Source of the DNA: Denitratimonas sp037478135 | GTDB lineage: Bacteria > Pseudomonadota > Gammaproteobacteria > Xanthomonadales > Xanthomonadaceae | Length of the DNA: 64,000 nucleotides | Direction: 5' to 3' | Assembly (NCBI RefSeq): GCF_037478135.1 | Contig: NZ_JBBHDV010000001.1 | Location: 310,001 to 374,000, forward strand | Shown here: one piece after another, positions 24,546 through 32,940 of the stretch | Layout: the number at the start of each line of letters is the position of its first letter | How positions within the stretch are numbered: position 1 is the first letter of the stretch | Notes under the pieces: generated by a model | Seen by the model: the letters and a program-made list of their open reading frames with translations, nothing else | Told to the model about the DNA's origin: nothing | Databases searched by the model: none | Position numbers and translations under genes: made by a program

Positions 24546-25436
24546 TCAGTCCAGCTGTGCCAGCGCACGGCGGCGGGTCATCGGGCCAAAGCGCACCTCG
24601 TCGGCCAATGCTTCCAGTGCGGCCACGTCACCGCGTCGGCGTTGTGCATCGTCCAGGCCATCCGGCAGCGGTGCATCCAGCGCAATCGTGGCCAATTGCC
24701 TGCACAGCAGGGCCAGTTCGGCATGTTCGCGCAGCCGCGCCGCATGCGAGGCGGCACCGCGCAGGCGCAGGAAGGGCACTTCGTCCAGCCGTTCCAGCAG
24801 TGCATCCAGCGAACCGAAGTGTTCGAGCAGCGCCACGGCGGTCTTGGCGCCGATGCCGGGCACGCCGGGGATGTTGTCGATGGCGTCACCGGTCAGTCCG
24901 AGATAGTCGGCAATCTGGTGTGGATGCACGCCGTAGCGCGACTTGACCCCGGTTGCGCTCCAGCGCAACTGGCGCGCGTAATCCCACTGTTCGTCATTGC
25001 CGACCAGCAGCTGGGAAAGGTCCTTGTCGGCCGATACCACGATGCCGCGATAACCGTACCCGCGTTGGCGGTGCAGCAGTGTGCCGATCAGATCGTCGGC
25101 TTCGTAGCGCGGATCCACCAGCACCGTCAGGCCCAGCGCTGCGGTGAAACGCTGGCACAGCCGAAACTGGCGTTTCAGTTCGGCCGGTGCCGGTTCGCGA
25201 TTGCCCTTGTAGGGCGAATACAGCTCGTTGCGAAACGAGCTTTCCAGCGATTCGTCAAAGGCCACCGCGATGTGCTGCGGCTGCTCGCGCTCCAGCAGTT
25301 CCAGCAGGAAACGGGCGAATCCGTGCAGCGCATTGACCGGGGCGCCCTGCACATCGGTGAACTCTTCGGCGGGCAGCGAATGCCAGGCGCGGAACACGTA
25401 AAGGCTGGCATCGACCAGATGCAACGTCTGCATCAT
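24546..25436 (-). CDS. Small 5'-3' exonuclease/flap endonuclease (PolA N-domain type, Xni-like)
   Basis: 296 residues. Matches the N-terminal exonuclease domain of DNA polymerase I without a polymerase: LHLVDASLYVFRAWHSLP, VAFDESLESSFRNELYSPYKGNR (split: VAFDESLESSF, RNELYSPYKGNR), EADDLIGTLL, VSADKDLSQLL, and the helix-hairpin-helix DAIDNIPGVPGIGAKTA. It resembles ExoIX/Xni and its relatives, which have flap endonuclease activity. The start at 25436 overlaps the nitroreductase stop (ATGA); other ATGs lie at 25445 and 25433. Confidence 0.92.
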   Translation of the reverse strand: MMQTLHLVDASLYVFRAWHSLPAEEFTDVQGAPVNALHGFARFLLELLEREQPQHIAVAFDESLESSFRNELYSPYKGNREPAPAELKRQFRLCQRFTAALGLTVLVDPRYEADDLIGTLLHRQRGYGYRGIVVSADKDLSQLLVGNDEQWDYARQLRWSATGVKSRYGVHPHQIADYLGLTGDAIDNIPGVPGIGAKTAVALLEHFGSLDALLERLDEVPFLRLRGAASHAARLREHAELALLCRQLATIALDAPLPDGLDDAQRRRGDVAALEALADEVRFGPMTRRRALAQLD

Positions 25437-25999
25437 CCAGGCCATCTGCTGAAATGGGAGGAAAGCTCGGGCCGGCTGCGTTCCGCGACAACGTTGCTGG
25501 CCTGGCCGATGTGGATGAAGCCGGCGATCGACTCGTCCTCAGCGATGCCCAAACGTGCCTTGACCGCCGCATCGCGTGCCGCCCAGCCAGTCAGCCATTG
25601 CGCGCCGAACCCAAATGCCTGTGCGGCCTGCAACAGTGCGAAGCAGACGCAGCCGGTGGTCATCAGCTGCTCGATTTCCGGCACCTTCGGGTTCGGCTGC
25701 GGACAGGCGATGACGGCCAGCACCAGCGGCGCATGGGAAAAGCGCTTGCGGTCCTTGTCCAGCTGCGCGGGTGGTGTCTGCGGGTCCAGCTCCAGCGCGC
25801 GCTGGGCCAGGAACGCGCCGAGCGTGTCGCGCTGCGGGCCTTCGATGGCCAGGATGCGGAACGGTTCGAGCCGGCCGTGGTCGGGTACGCGCATTGCGGC
25901 GCCCAGGATCTGTTCGAGCTGTTGGCGATCGGGGCCGGGTGCGGCGAGTTTCGGCGCCGGCACCGAGCGGCGCTGATTGAGGAAATGGAGCGGAGACAT
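25433..25999 (-). CDS. Nitroreductase family protein (YdjA-like)
   Basis: 188 residues, FMN-dependent nitroreductase fold. N-terminal FLNQRRSVPAPKL with RRS for FMN phosphate binding, RVPDHGRLEPFRILAIEG (the D-H-G-x-x-x-P-F/W-R block), and a C-terminal GFIHIGQASNVVAERSRPEL. The length and these motifs fit YdjA, the smallest nitroreductases. Its physiological substrate is unknown. It is coupled to the downstream exonuclease gene, an unusual pairing. Confidence 0.9.
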   Translation of the reverse strand: MSPLHFLNQRRSVPAPKLAAPGPDRQQLEQILGAAMRVPDHGRLEPFRILAIEGPQRDTLGAFLAQRALELDPQTPPAQLDKDRKRFSHAPLVLAVIACPQPNPKVPEIEQLMTTGCVCFALLQAAQAFGFGAQWLTGWAARDAAVKARLGIAEDESIAGFIHIGQASNVVAERSRPELSSHFSRWPG

Positions 26000-26110
26000 G
26001 GTTCGGATCCGGGCGGGAAGCGGGAAAAGGTTCACAACCCTGAAGGTACAATCCAGCTTACAGTGTCTTCGGGAATCCGGGGACAGAACCGTGATCTTGG
26101 AGAATCCACC

Positions 26111-28483
26111 ATGACGGCGCCGTCTCCCACAGACAAGATCGTTGACCTCAATGCCCGGGTTGCAGCAGGCCGTGGCGAGGGCAACGCACTGCTGACGTCG
26201 ATCCGCACCCGCGCGTTGAAGCGTCTGGGCACGCTGGTGGCCGATGTGCTGGAGAAGGCCGACGACACCCTGTTCGATTTCGTCCAGCGCGCCGACGGCA
26301 CGGTCAGCAACCAGGATTACTTCGATGCCATGCGCGAACTGCGCAAGCAGCGCCCGGTGATCGAGCAGCGTTTTTCCGAGCACATGGAAAACGCGTTCAC
26401 CGCGCTGGAACGGCGCAATCCGCTGGAAGTGGACCTGGAACGCTCGCTGACCGAATCGCGCGAACTGAGCCTGGTATCCGAAGAGCAGCTGGAAGAACAG
26501 CTGGGCACCAGCATGATCGCCACCGCGCTGGGGCGGATGTTCAACACCACGCTGACCCAGCTCAACTACCGCATCGGCATCGTCGCCGGCATCGACGGGC
26601 TGGACGAAAAATCCAATCCGATTGCGCCGCCGCACGTGGCATACGCCTTCCGCTATGCGATGCAGCCATGCGAGGTTTCGATTCGCATCAAGGTGCTGCT
26701 GTTCAAGCTTTACGAGCGCGAGATGGCGCGTGGCCTGGCCTCGTTCTACAACGACACCAACCGCGCCCTTGTTGAAGCGGGCATCGCGGCCGAAATCAAG
26801 CCGACCTACGCACGCACGCCGTTGCAGTCACGCGGCCCGTTGCGTCCGCGCAGCGAGGCCCACCCCGAAGAGGACATGCATGAGGCCGAGCCGCAGGCGC
26901 GGCATGCGCCGGAAGGGCATGGTCATGGATACGGCGTGCCGGCCGGCGGCATGGCCGCCGGTGCGCGGTATGTGCGGGTGCCGGAAACCCCGGCCGAACA
27001 GTCCATCTTCGCCAGCCTGCACGAGCTTCTGAGCGGCTACCGCCGGGTCCACGCCAGGCTGGACGGTGAGTTTTCCGGCGCTGCCGTCCCGGCCGGCGCC
27101 GAGCCGGCTCCGGAAATGAGCGCTGATGAAGTGCTCTCGGTGCTGAGCATGTTCCAGAACCAGATGCCGGTCTCGCTGCAGGAAGCGGTCAGCGATCCCA
27201 ACACCTCGATCACCCAGCACCTCAAGCGCGAGCTGATGAAGGGCGCCGAGCAGCTGGGTGTCGATCCGCAGTCACGCATGACGCCGGCTGACGAGGATTC
27301 GATCGATCTGGTCGGCATGTTGTTCGACGTGCTGCTGGACGAGCGCGACTTCAACACCAGTTCGCGCCAGCTGATCGGGCGCCTGATCGTGCCTTTCATC
27401 AAGGTCGCGATGCTGGATCGCCGCATGTTCCTGCAGAAGACCCATCCTGCGCGCCGCCTGCTGAACTCGCTGGCCGAAGCCTGCGAAGGCAATGCCGGCG
27501 AGGCGCCGCAGGAGCGCGAGCTGATGACCCGGGTCGAGGCCACCATCGACAAGCTGGTGGCCGAATTCAACGAGGACATCGCGATCTTCGAAACACTGGA
27601 GCAGGAGTTCCGCGAGTTCATCGAACAACACCGCCGTCGTGTGGCGCTGGCCGAGCGTCGCACCGCCGAAGCACAGCGTGGCAAGGAGCGGCTTGAACAT
27701 GCGCGCGCGGTGGCACTGGAAGACCTGCGCGGCGTGCTTGAACGCCATCCCGACCTGCCCGCAGCGCTGGATGCCTTCCTGCGCCGCTACTGGGCGCATC
27801 ACCTGACGCTGTGCGCGCTGCGTGACGACGGCACCGGTTCGGACAAATACCCGCAGGCGGTCGCGGTGGGCGAAAGCCTGGCGGCGCTGGCCGAACTGGA
27901 TACGCCGGCGGCCAAGCTGGAGGGTTTCAACGGGCTGCGCAGCCAGATCGAGCCGATCCTGGTCAGCGCCGGCTGTGTCGGCAATGCCGCCGATGACGTC
28001 ATGCTGTCGCTGCGCCGCGCGCTCGGTGTCAATGCCGAAGGCCGCGCGGAAGAAGACGTGCAGGAAACCGAGGCCGAGGTGGTGACCACGCTGGAGCGCA
28101 ACGCGCCGCCGGTCGAAGCCCTGCCCGAAGCCGTGGCCCCGGTCGAAGTCGAGGAGGAAGAACCCGAACCGGAACTGGAATTCGAGGAGGCCGATGCCGA
28201 GCGTGTGCGCAAGCTGCAGATCGGCGCCTGGATCCAGTTCACCGAGGAGGACGGCACCACGGTGCCGGCCAAGCTGTCGTGGCTGAGCCCGATTTCCAAC
28301 CGCATGCTGTTCGTCAACCGTCGCGGCTTGCGCTATTGCGTGGCCTCGCCCGAAGAGCTGGCGGTGATGATGCGCGAAGGCCGGCTCAATATCCGCCAGA
28401 CAGATGCGGCCTTCGAACATGCCATGAGCCAGGTGCTGGGACGGCTGCGTTCCGGTGCCCAGGCACCGTCCACAGGCGCCTGA
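26111..28483 (+). CDS. DUF1631 family protein
   Basis: 790 residues, cytoplasmic, no export signal. Helix-rich and acidic; the long conserved part begins TRALKRLGTLVADVLEKADD and runs to about 650, followed by an acidic linker (about 655-700) and a small beta-rich C-terminal domain, IGAWIQFTEEDGTTVPAKLSW, that resembles a PilZ-like or RNA-binding barrel. The exact RxxxR/(D/N)xSxxG pair of c-di-GMP-binding PilZ is not evident. The family occurs in beta- and gammaproteobacteria; function not established. ATG at 26111 after GGAGAATCC. Confidence 0.85.
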   Translation: MTAPSPTDKIVDLNARVAAGRGEGNALLTSIRTRALKRLGTLVADVLEKADDTLFDFVQRADGTVSNQDYFDAMRELRKQRPVIEQRFSEHMENAFTALERRNPLEVDLERSLTESRELSLVSEEQLEEQLGTSMIATALGRMFNTTLTQLNYRIGIVAGIDGLDEKSNPIAPPHVAYAFRYAMQPCEVSIRIKVLLFKLYEREMARGLASFYNDTNRALVEAGIAAEIKPTYARTPLQSRGPLRPRSEAHPEEDMHEAEPQARHAPEGHGHGYGVPAGGMAAGARYVRVPETPAEQSIFASLHELLSGYRRVHARLDGEFSGAAVPAGAEPAPEMSADEVLSVLSMFQNQMPVSLQEAVSDPNTSITQHLKRELMKGAEQLGVDPQSRMTPADEDSIDLVGMLFDVLLDERDFNTSSRQLIGRLIVPFIKVAMLDRRMFLQKTHPARRLLNSLAEACEGNAGEAPQERELMTRVEATIDKLVAEFNEDIAIFETLEQEFREFIEQHRRRVALAERRTAEAQRGKERLEHARAVALEDLRGVLERHPDLPAALDAFLRRYWAHHLTLCALRDDGTGSDKYPQAVAVGESLAALAELDTPAAKLEGFNGLRSQIEPILVSAGCVGNAADDVMLSLRRALGVNAEGRAEEDVQETEAEVVTTLERNAPPVEALPEAVAPVEVEEEEPEPELEFEEADAERVRKLQIGAWIQFTEEDGTTVPAKLSWLSPISNRMLFVNRRGLRYCVASPEELAVMMREGRLNIRQTDAAFEHAMSQVLGRLRSGAQAPSTGA

Positions 28484-28600
28484 TCGCGGGTGGCGGCGCG
28501 CATTCGTTGAGCCGCCAATCAACGCGATGACCACCGCCCCCGCGATGCGGTAGCATCCAGCAGCCCGCTGTTCAATCAGCGCTTGCCGGAAGGGGAATAC

Positions 28601-29731
28601 ATGGCGGTCACCGTTGTCGCAGTGCGCGAGCGTGCGCCGAACGAGCGTCGTATCGCGCTGTCGCCGGAAGTGGCGAAGAAACTCCAGGCCTTGGGCGCAC
28701 AGGTCGTTATCGAGGCCGGCGCCGGCAGTGGCGCCAACCAGCCCGATGCCATCTTCCCCGGCGTCCAGGTCGAAGCCGACGCCGGTGCCGCACTGGCACG
28801 CGCCGATGTGCTGCTGACGGTGCAGCCGCCGTCGCTGGAAACGATCGCCGCGCTGCGTGAAGGCAGCATCGTCATCGGTTTCATGCAGCCGCACGCCGAT
28901 CCGGAGCGGATCAAGGCGCTGCGCGACCGCAAGATCACCGCGTTCGCGATGGAACTGCTGCCACGCACCACCCGCGCCCAGGCGATGGATGTGCTCAGTT
29001 CGCAGGCTGGCATGGCCGGTTACAAGGCGGTGCTGATCGCGGCCGAGCTTTCCGGCAAGTTCTTCCCGATGCTGACCACCGCAGCCGGCACGATCCGGCC
29101 CTCGAAGGTGCTGATCGTCGGCGCCGGTGTTGCCGGTCTGCAGGCCATCGCCACCGCGCGCCGTCTCGGGGCACAGGTCGAAGGTTTCGATGTGCGCCCG
29201 GAAACGCGCGAGCAGATCGAGTCTTTGGGCGCGAAGTTCCTTGATCTCGGCGTTTCGGCCGCCGGTTCGGGTGGCTACGCGCGCGAGCTGACCGCGGAAG
29301 AACGCGCCGAGCAGCAGCAGCGTCTGGCCGACCATTTGAAGAACATCGATGCGGTCGTCACCACCGCCGCAGTGCCGGGCCGTCCGGCACCGAAAATCCT
29401 CACCGCCGCGATGGTGGAAGGCATGAAGCCGGGCGCGGTGATCGTCGATCTGGCCGCCGAAACCGGCGGCAACTGCGAACTGACCCGGCCCGGCGAAACC
29501 TTTGTGCACGGCAGCGTCACGATCGCCGGGCCGCTGAACCTGCCGAGTCGGGGGGCGATCCATTCCAGCGAGATGTACGCGCGCAACCTCTACAACTTCC
29601 TCGCGCTCTCGCTCAGTGATGGCGCGCTGACGCTGGATTGGGAGGACGAACTGATCGCCCAGACCTGCCTGACCCACGCGGGCGCGATCCGCCACGAGGC
29701 CACCCGGCAGAAGGTGGAGGGCGCGGCATGA
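28601..29731 (+). CDS. pntAA: Proton-translocating transhydrogenase, alpha subunit part 1
   Basis: 376 residues. NAD(H)-binding domain I of the transhydrogenase that uses proton motive force to reduce NADP+ by NADH. KVLIVGAGVAGLQAIATARRLGA is the Rossmann fold (start KVLIVGAGVAGLQ); RTTRAQAMDVLSSQA is the RQD-loop region. Separate part-1 and part-2 genes make this the three-subunit type. The ATG at 28601 follows GGAAGGGGA well; an upstream GTG/ATG six codons earlier is less likely. Confidence 0.96.
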   Translation: MAVTVVAVRERAPNERRIALSPEVAKKLQALGAQVVIEAGAGSGANQPDAIFPGVQVEADAGAALARADVLLTVQPPSLETIAALREGSIVIGFMQPHADPERIKALRDRKITAFAMELLPRTTRAQAMDVLSSQAGMAGYKAVLIAAELSGKFFPMLTTAAGTIRPSKVLIVGAGVAGLQAIATARRLGAQVEGFDVRPETREQIESLGAKFLDLGVSAAGSGGYARELTAEERAEQQQRLADHLKNIDAVVTTAAVPGRPAPKILTAAMVEGMKPGAVIVDLAAETGGNCELTRPGETFVHGSVTIAGPLNLPSRGAIHSSEMYARNLYNFLALSLSDGALTLDWEDELIAQTCLTHAGAIRHEATRQKVEGAA

Positions 29732-29765
29732 ATACTGGTACGCAGGTTTTCGGGGGAACGCTCTG

Positions 29766-30071
29766 ATGGACGGTTTCGTGGCGCTTTACATCTTCCTGCT
29801 CGCGGCCCTGCTCGGGCACGAGATCATTTCGCGCGTGCCGGTGATCCTGCACACCCCGCTGATGTCCGGCTCCAACTTCGTGCACGGCATCGTCGTGGTC
29901 GGCGGCATGGTCGCGCTGGCGCATGCCGATACCAACCTGGAGCGCGCCATCGGCTTTCTCGCGGTGCTGCTGGGCGCCGGCAACGCGGTCGGCGGATACG
30001 TCGTGACCGAGCGCATGCTGGACATGTTCAAGACCAGCAAGAAGCCGGGCGGCAGCGGGGGGGGCGGCTGA
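29766..30071 (+). CDS. pntAB: Transhydrogenase, alpha subunit part 2
   Basis: 101 residues with three to four membrane helices, part of domain II, the proton channel. Conserved features: HEIISRVPVILHTPLMSG and GIVVVGG. The C-terminal KTSKKPGGSGGGG tail is a glycine-rich end. It lies 34 bases after pntAA and one base before pntB, so the three are a single unit. Confidence 0.95.
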   Translation: MDGFVALYIFLLAALLGHEIISRVPVILHTPLMSGSNFVHGIVVVGGMVALAHADTNLERAIGFLAVLLGAGNAVGGYVVTERMLDMFKTSKKPGGSGGGG

Positions 30072-30072
30072 C

Positions 30073-31530
30073 ATGGCGATGGAAACAATGCTCGATCTGC
30101 TGGCCAAGGCCAGCTACCTGCTCGCGGCACTGCTGTTCATTTTCGGCCTGAAGCGCATGTCCTCGCCGGTGACCGCACGCGCCGGCATCGTGCAGGCCGG
30201 CTGGGGCATGGTGCTGGCCACGGCGGTGACCTTCATCGCGCCCTCGACCTGGGGCGGGCACGGTATCGAACCGCTCAATCTGGGCCTGATGGTGTTGGCG
30301 CTGGCGCTGTCCGGTGTGTTCTGGGTCTGGGGCCGCAAGGTGCCGATCACCGACATGCCGCAGATGGTCGCGATCTTCAACGGCATGGGCGGCGGCTCGG
30401 CAGCGGCGATCGGTGCTGCGGCACTGCTCAACGCGGCCACCTTCACCGGCAGCTGCGATGCGCAGGCGCTGGCCGCGCATGACTGCATGACGCGCTCCGG
30501 CATGGTGTTGGGCGTGATCGGTGCGCTGATCGGTGCGATTTCGTTTTCCGGTTCGGTGATCGCCTGGGCCAAGCTCGACGGGCGTCTGGACAAGCGTTTC
30601 ACCTTCCCCGGCCAGCAGTACTTCAACCTGCTGGTGTTCCTGGCCACGCTCGCGCTGGGCGCGTGGATCATTGTGGATCTGGACATCCCGCTGGTGGTCG
30701 CGTTCTTCGTGCTGGCGCTGCTGGTGGGCGTGCTGATGACGCTGCCGATCGGCGGTGCCGACATGCCGGTGGTGATTTCGCTCTACAACGCGCTGACCGG
30801 CCTGGCGGTGGCGTTCGAAGGCTATGTGCTCGGCATCGAGGCGCTGATCATCGCCGGCATGGTGGTCGGCGCGGCCGGCCTGCTGCTGACCCAGCTGATG
30901 GCCAAGGCGATGAACCGGCCGATCAGCAATGTGCTGTTCTCCAATTTCGGCGGTGGCGACGACGGCGGTCAGGAAATCGCCGGTTCGCAGAAGCCGATCG
31001 AAGCCTCCGATGTGGCCGCGCTGCTGTATCTGGCTGAAAAGGTCGTGTTCGTACCCGGCTACGGTATGGCCGTGGCGCAGGCCCAGCACAAGATCTGGGA
31101 TCTGTCGCAAGCGCTGATCAAAGCCGGCAAGGACGTGAAGTTCGCGATCCACCCGGTTGCCGGTCGCATGCCCGGTCACATGAACGTGCTGCTGGCCGAG
31201 GCCGGTGTGCCCTACGATCTGATTGCGGACATGGACGACATCAATCCGGAGTTCAAGACCACCGACGTGGCGATCGTGATCGGCGCCAACGATGTGGTGA
31301 ACCCGGCCGCCAAGACCGACAAGTCCTCACCGATCTTCGGCATGCCGATCCTGGATGTGGTGGACGCACGCCAGACCATCGTCATCAAGCGCGGCAAGGG
31401 CACCGGGTTTGCCGGGATCGAAAACGCGCTGTTCTATGCCGACAACACCCGCATGCTGTATGCCGACGGCAAGGAAGCGGCCACGCGTCTGCTTTCCGAA
31501 CTGAAGGCGCTGGAAGGCGGCGGCCACTGA
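30073..31530 (+). CDS. pntB: Transhydrogenase, beta subunit
   Basis: 485 residues. About eight or nine membrane helices (1-290) including NGMGGGSAAAIGAAAL, then the NADP(H)-binding domain III: VPGYGMAVAQAQH (the GxGxxV-type loop), PVAGRMPGHMNVLLAEA and VIGANDVVNPAA. Complete length. It supplies NADPH, useful with gshB/glutathione chemistry, though there is no genetic link beyond the window. Confidence 0.97.
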   Translation: MAMETMLDLLAKASYLLAALLFIFGLKRMSSPVTARAGIVQAGWGMVLATAVTFIAPSTWGGHGIEPLNLGLMVLALALSGVFWVWGRKVPITDMPQMVAIFNGMGGGSAAAIGAAALLNAATFTGSCDAQALAAHDCMTRSGMVLGVIGALIGAISFSGSVIAWAKLDGRLDKRFTFPGQQYFNLLVFLATLALGAWIIVDLDIPLVVAFFVLALLVGVLMTLPIGGADMPVVISLYNALTGLAVAFEGYVLGIEALIIAGMVVGAAGLLLTQLMAKAMNRPISNVLFSNFGGGDDGGQEIAGSQKPIEASDVAALLYLAEKVVFVPGYGMAVAQAQHKIWDLSQALIKAGKDVKFAIHPVAGRMPGHMNVLLAEAGVPYDLIADMDDINPEFKTTDVAIVIGANDVVNPAAKTDKSSPIFGMPILDVVDARQTIVIKRGKGTGFAGIENALFYADNTRMLYADGKEAATRLLSELKALEGGGH

Positions 31531-31566
31531 TGCAGACCGGCCCCGCCATTCGCAGGGCTGCGGTCT

Positions 31567-31595
31567 CTGGCAGGGCCGGGCTTGCGCGCTATACT
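31567..31595 (+). promoter_or_regulatory. Candidate pilT promoter
   Basis: CTGGCA (31567-31572), 17-base spacer, TATACT (31590-31595), start near 31602 and a leader of about 108 bases. Arms GGCCGGGC and GCCCGGCC flank the -10 box and could form a hairpin. The rest of the 179-base pntB-pilT gap shows no gene. Confidence 0.4.
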
Positions 31596-31709
31596 CGGCC
31601 CGGCCGGATTCACTGATCGCACCGCCGCCCGGCGTTCGGGCTGCGGGCGCGGACGGACCACCGGATCACGACTACGCCGGACTGGAAAACGACCCAAGGG
31701 GACAGGCAC

Positions 31710-32747
31710 GTGGATATCGCAGAACTTCTCGCCTTTTCGGTGAAGAACAAGGCTTCGGACTTGCACCTGTCGGCCGGCTTGCCGCCGATGATCCGCGTCG
31801 ATGGCGACGTGCGCCGTATCAATATCCCGGCGCTGGACCACAAACAGGTCCATTCGCTGGTCTACGACATCATGTCCGACAAGGTGCGGCGCGATTTCGA
31901 GGAGCTGCTCGAAGTCGACTTCTCCTTCGAGATTCCCGGCCTGGCGCGTTTCCGCGTCAACGCCTTCAACCAGAACCGTGGCGCCGGTGCGGTGTTCCGT
32001 ACCATTCCCTCCGAGGTGCTGACGCTGGACGACCTGGCCGCGCCCAAGGTGTTCCGCGAACTGATCGACCAGCCGCAGGGCCTGATCCTGGTCACCGGCC
32101 CGACCGGTTCGGGCAAGTCGACCACGCTGGCGGCAATGGTGGACCACATCAACAAGAACGAATACGGCCATATCCTCACCGTCGAGGACCCAATCGAATT
32201 CGTCCACACCTCGAACAAATGCCTGATCAACCAGCGCGAAGTGCACCGCGATACGCACGGCTTCAACGAGGCGCTGCGCTCGGCGCTGCGTGAAGACCCG
32301 GATTACATCCTGGTCGGCGAGTTGCGCGATCTGGAAACCATCCGCCTGGCGCTGACCGCTGCGGAAACCGGACACCTGGTGTTCGGCACCCTGCATACCT
32401 CCAGCGCGGCCAAGACCATCGACCGCATCATCGACGTGTTCCCCGCCGGCGAAAAGCCGATGGTGCGCTCGATGCTGTCCGAATCGCTGCGCGCGGTGAT
32501 TTCGCAGTCGCTGCTGAAGAAGGTCGGTGGCGGCCGCGTCGCGGCGCACGAGATCATGGTCGCGGTGCCGGCGATCCGCAACCTGATCCGCGAGGACAAG
32601 GTCGCGCAGATGTATTCGGCGATCCAGACCGGTCAGAACGTCGGCATGCAGACACTGGACCAGTGTTTGCAGGATCTGGTCAAGCGCGGCCTGATCACAC
32701 GCGTTTCGGCGCGTGAATATGCGAAGGACAAGCGTATTTTTGAATAG
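31710..32747 (+). CDS. pilT: PilT, twitching motility retraction ATPase
   Basis: 345 residues. Hexameric ATPase that depolymerises type IV pili. Walker A GPTGSGKST at about 130-138, Asp box, Walker B ILVGELRDLETIRLAL, HIS box FGTLHTSSAAKTIDR, and the PilT-specific C-terminal AIRNLIREDK. GTG start at 31710 with AAGGGG upstream. It is followed by pilU, and controlled by the Pil-Chp operon of the same window. Confidence 0.98.
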   Translation: MDIAELLAFSVKNKASDLHLSAGLPPMIRVDGDVRRINIPALDHKQVHSLVYDIMSDKVRRDFEELLEVDFSFEIPGLARFRVNAFNQNRGAGAVFRTIPSEVLTLDDLAAPKVFRELIDQPQGLILVTGPTGSGKSTTLAAMVDHINKNEYGHILTVEDPIEFVHTSNKCLINQREVHRDTHGFNEALRSALREDPDYILVGELRDLETIRLALTAAETGHLVFGTLHTSSAAKTIDRIIDVFPAGEKPMVRSMLSESLRAVISQSLLKKVGGGRVAAHEIMVAVPAIRNLIREDKVAQMYSAIQTGQNVGMQTLDQCLQDLVKRGLITRVSAREYAKDKRIFE

Positions 32748-32748
32748 C

Positions 32749-32924
32749 CGGGATTAGTGATTCGGGATTGGGGATTCGCAAGAGCCGCTGGTAGCCATGC
32801 TTTTACGAGCCTCCAGTCCCCAACCCTGAATTCCAGCTCCACGGGAATTTGGTCAAAGCCGGGTTGTTGCATCAGGGCGGGATGTCGCTTTTACGAATCC
32901 CCAATCCCGAATCCCCATTCCCGG
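32749..32924. repeat. Xanthomonadaceae-type intergenic repeats between pilT and pilU
   Basis: Three copies of a family with the core GATTCGGGATTGGGGATTCG. One copy runs forward at 32749-32785 (CGGGATTAGTGATTCGGG then ATTGGGGATTCGCAAGAGC). Two run in reverse, at 32800-32834 (degenerate) and 32887-32924 (CTTTTACGAATCCCCAATCC). The forward and last copies can pair as a long stem. The two reverse copies extend further with similar flanks (GCTCCACGGGAA and GCTCCAAGGGAA), so they are direct repeats of about 50 bases. Confidence 0.8.
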
Positions 32925-32940
32925 CTCCAAGGGAACCACC

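Noticed and set aside
25454..26110. A longer N-terminus for the DUF1631 protein
   Set aside because: The extension runs antisense through the nitroreductase gene; the ATG at 26111 has a good ribosome-binding site and a conserved-looking N-terminus.
27272..29695. An 807-codon minus-strand frame opposite the DUF1631 and pntAA genes
   Set aside because: Spans two well-supported genes, has low-complexity His/Gln/Gly composition and no motif.
31567..31589. A sigma-54-like promoter (TGGCA...TTGC) upstream of pilT
   Set aside because: Spacing between the GG and GC elements is 13 bases rather than 10, so it does not fit the -24/-12 consensus.
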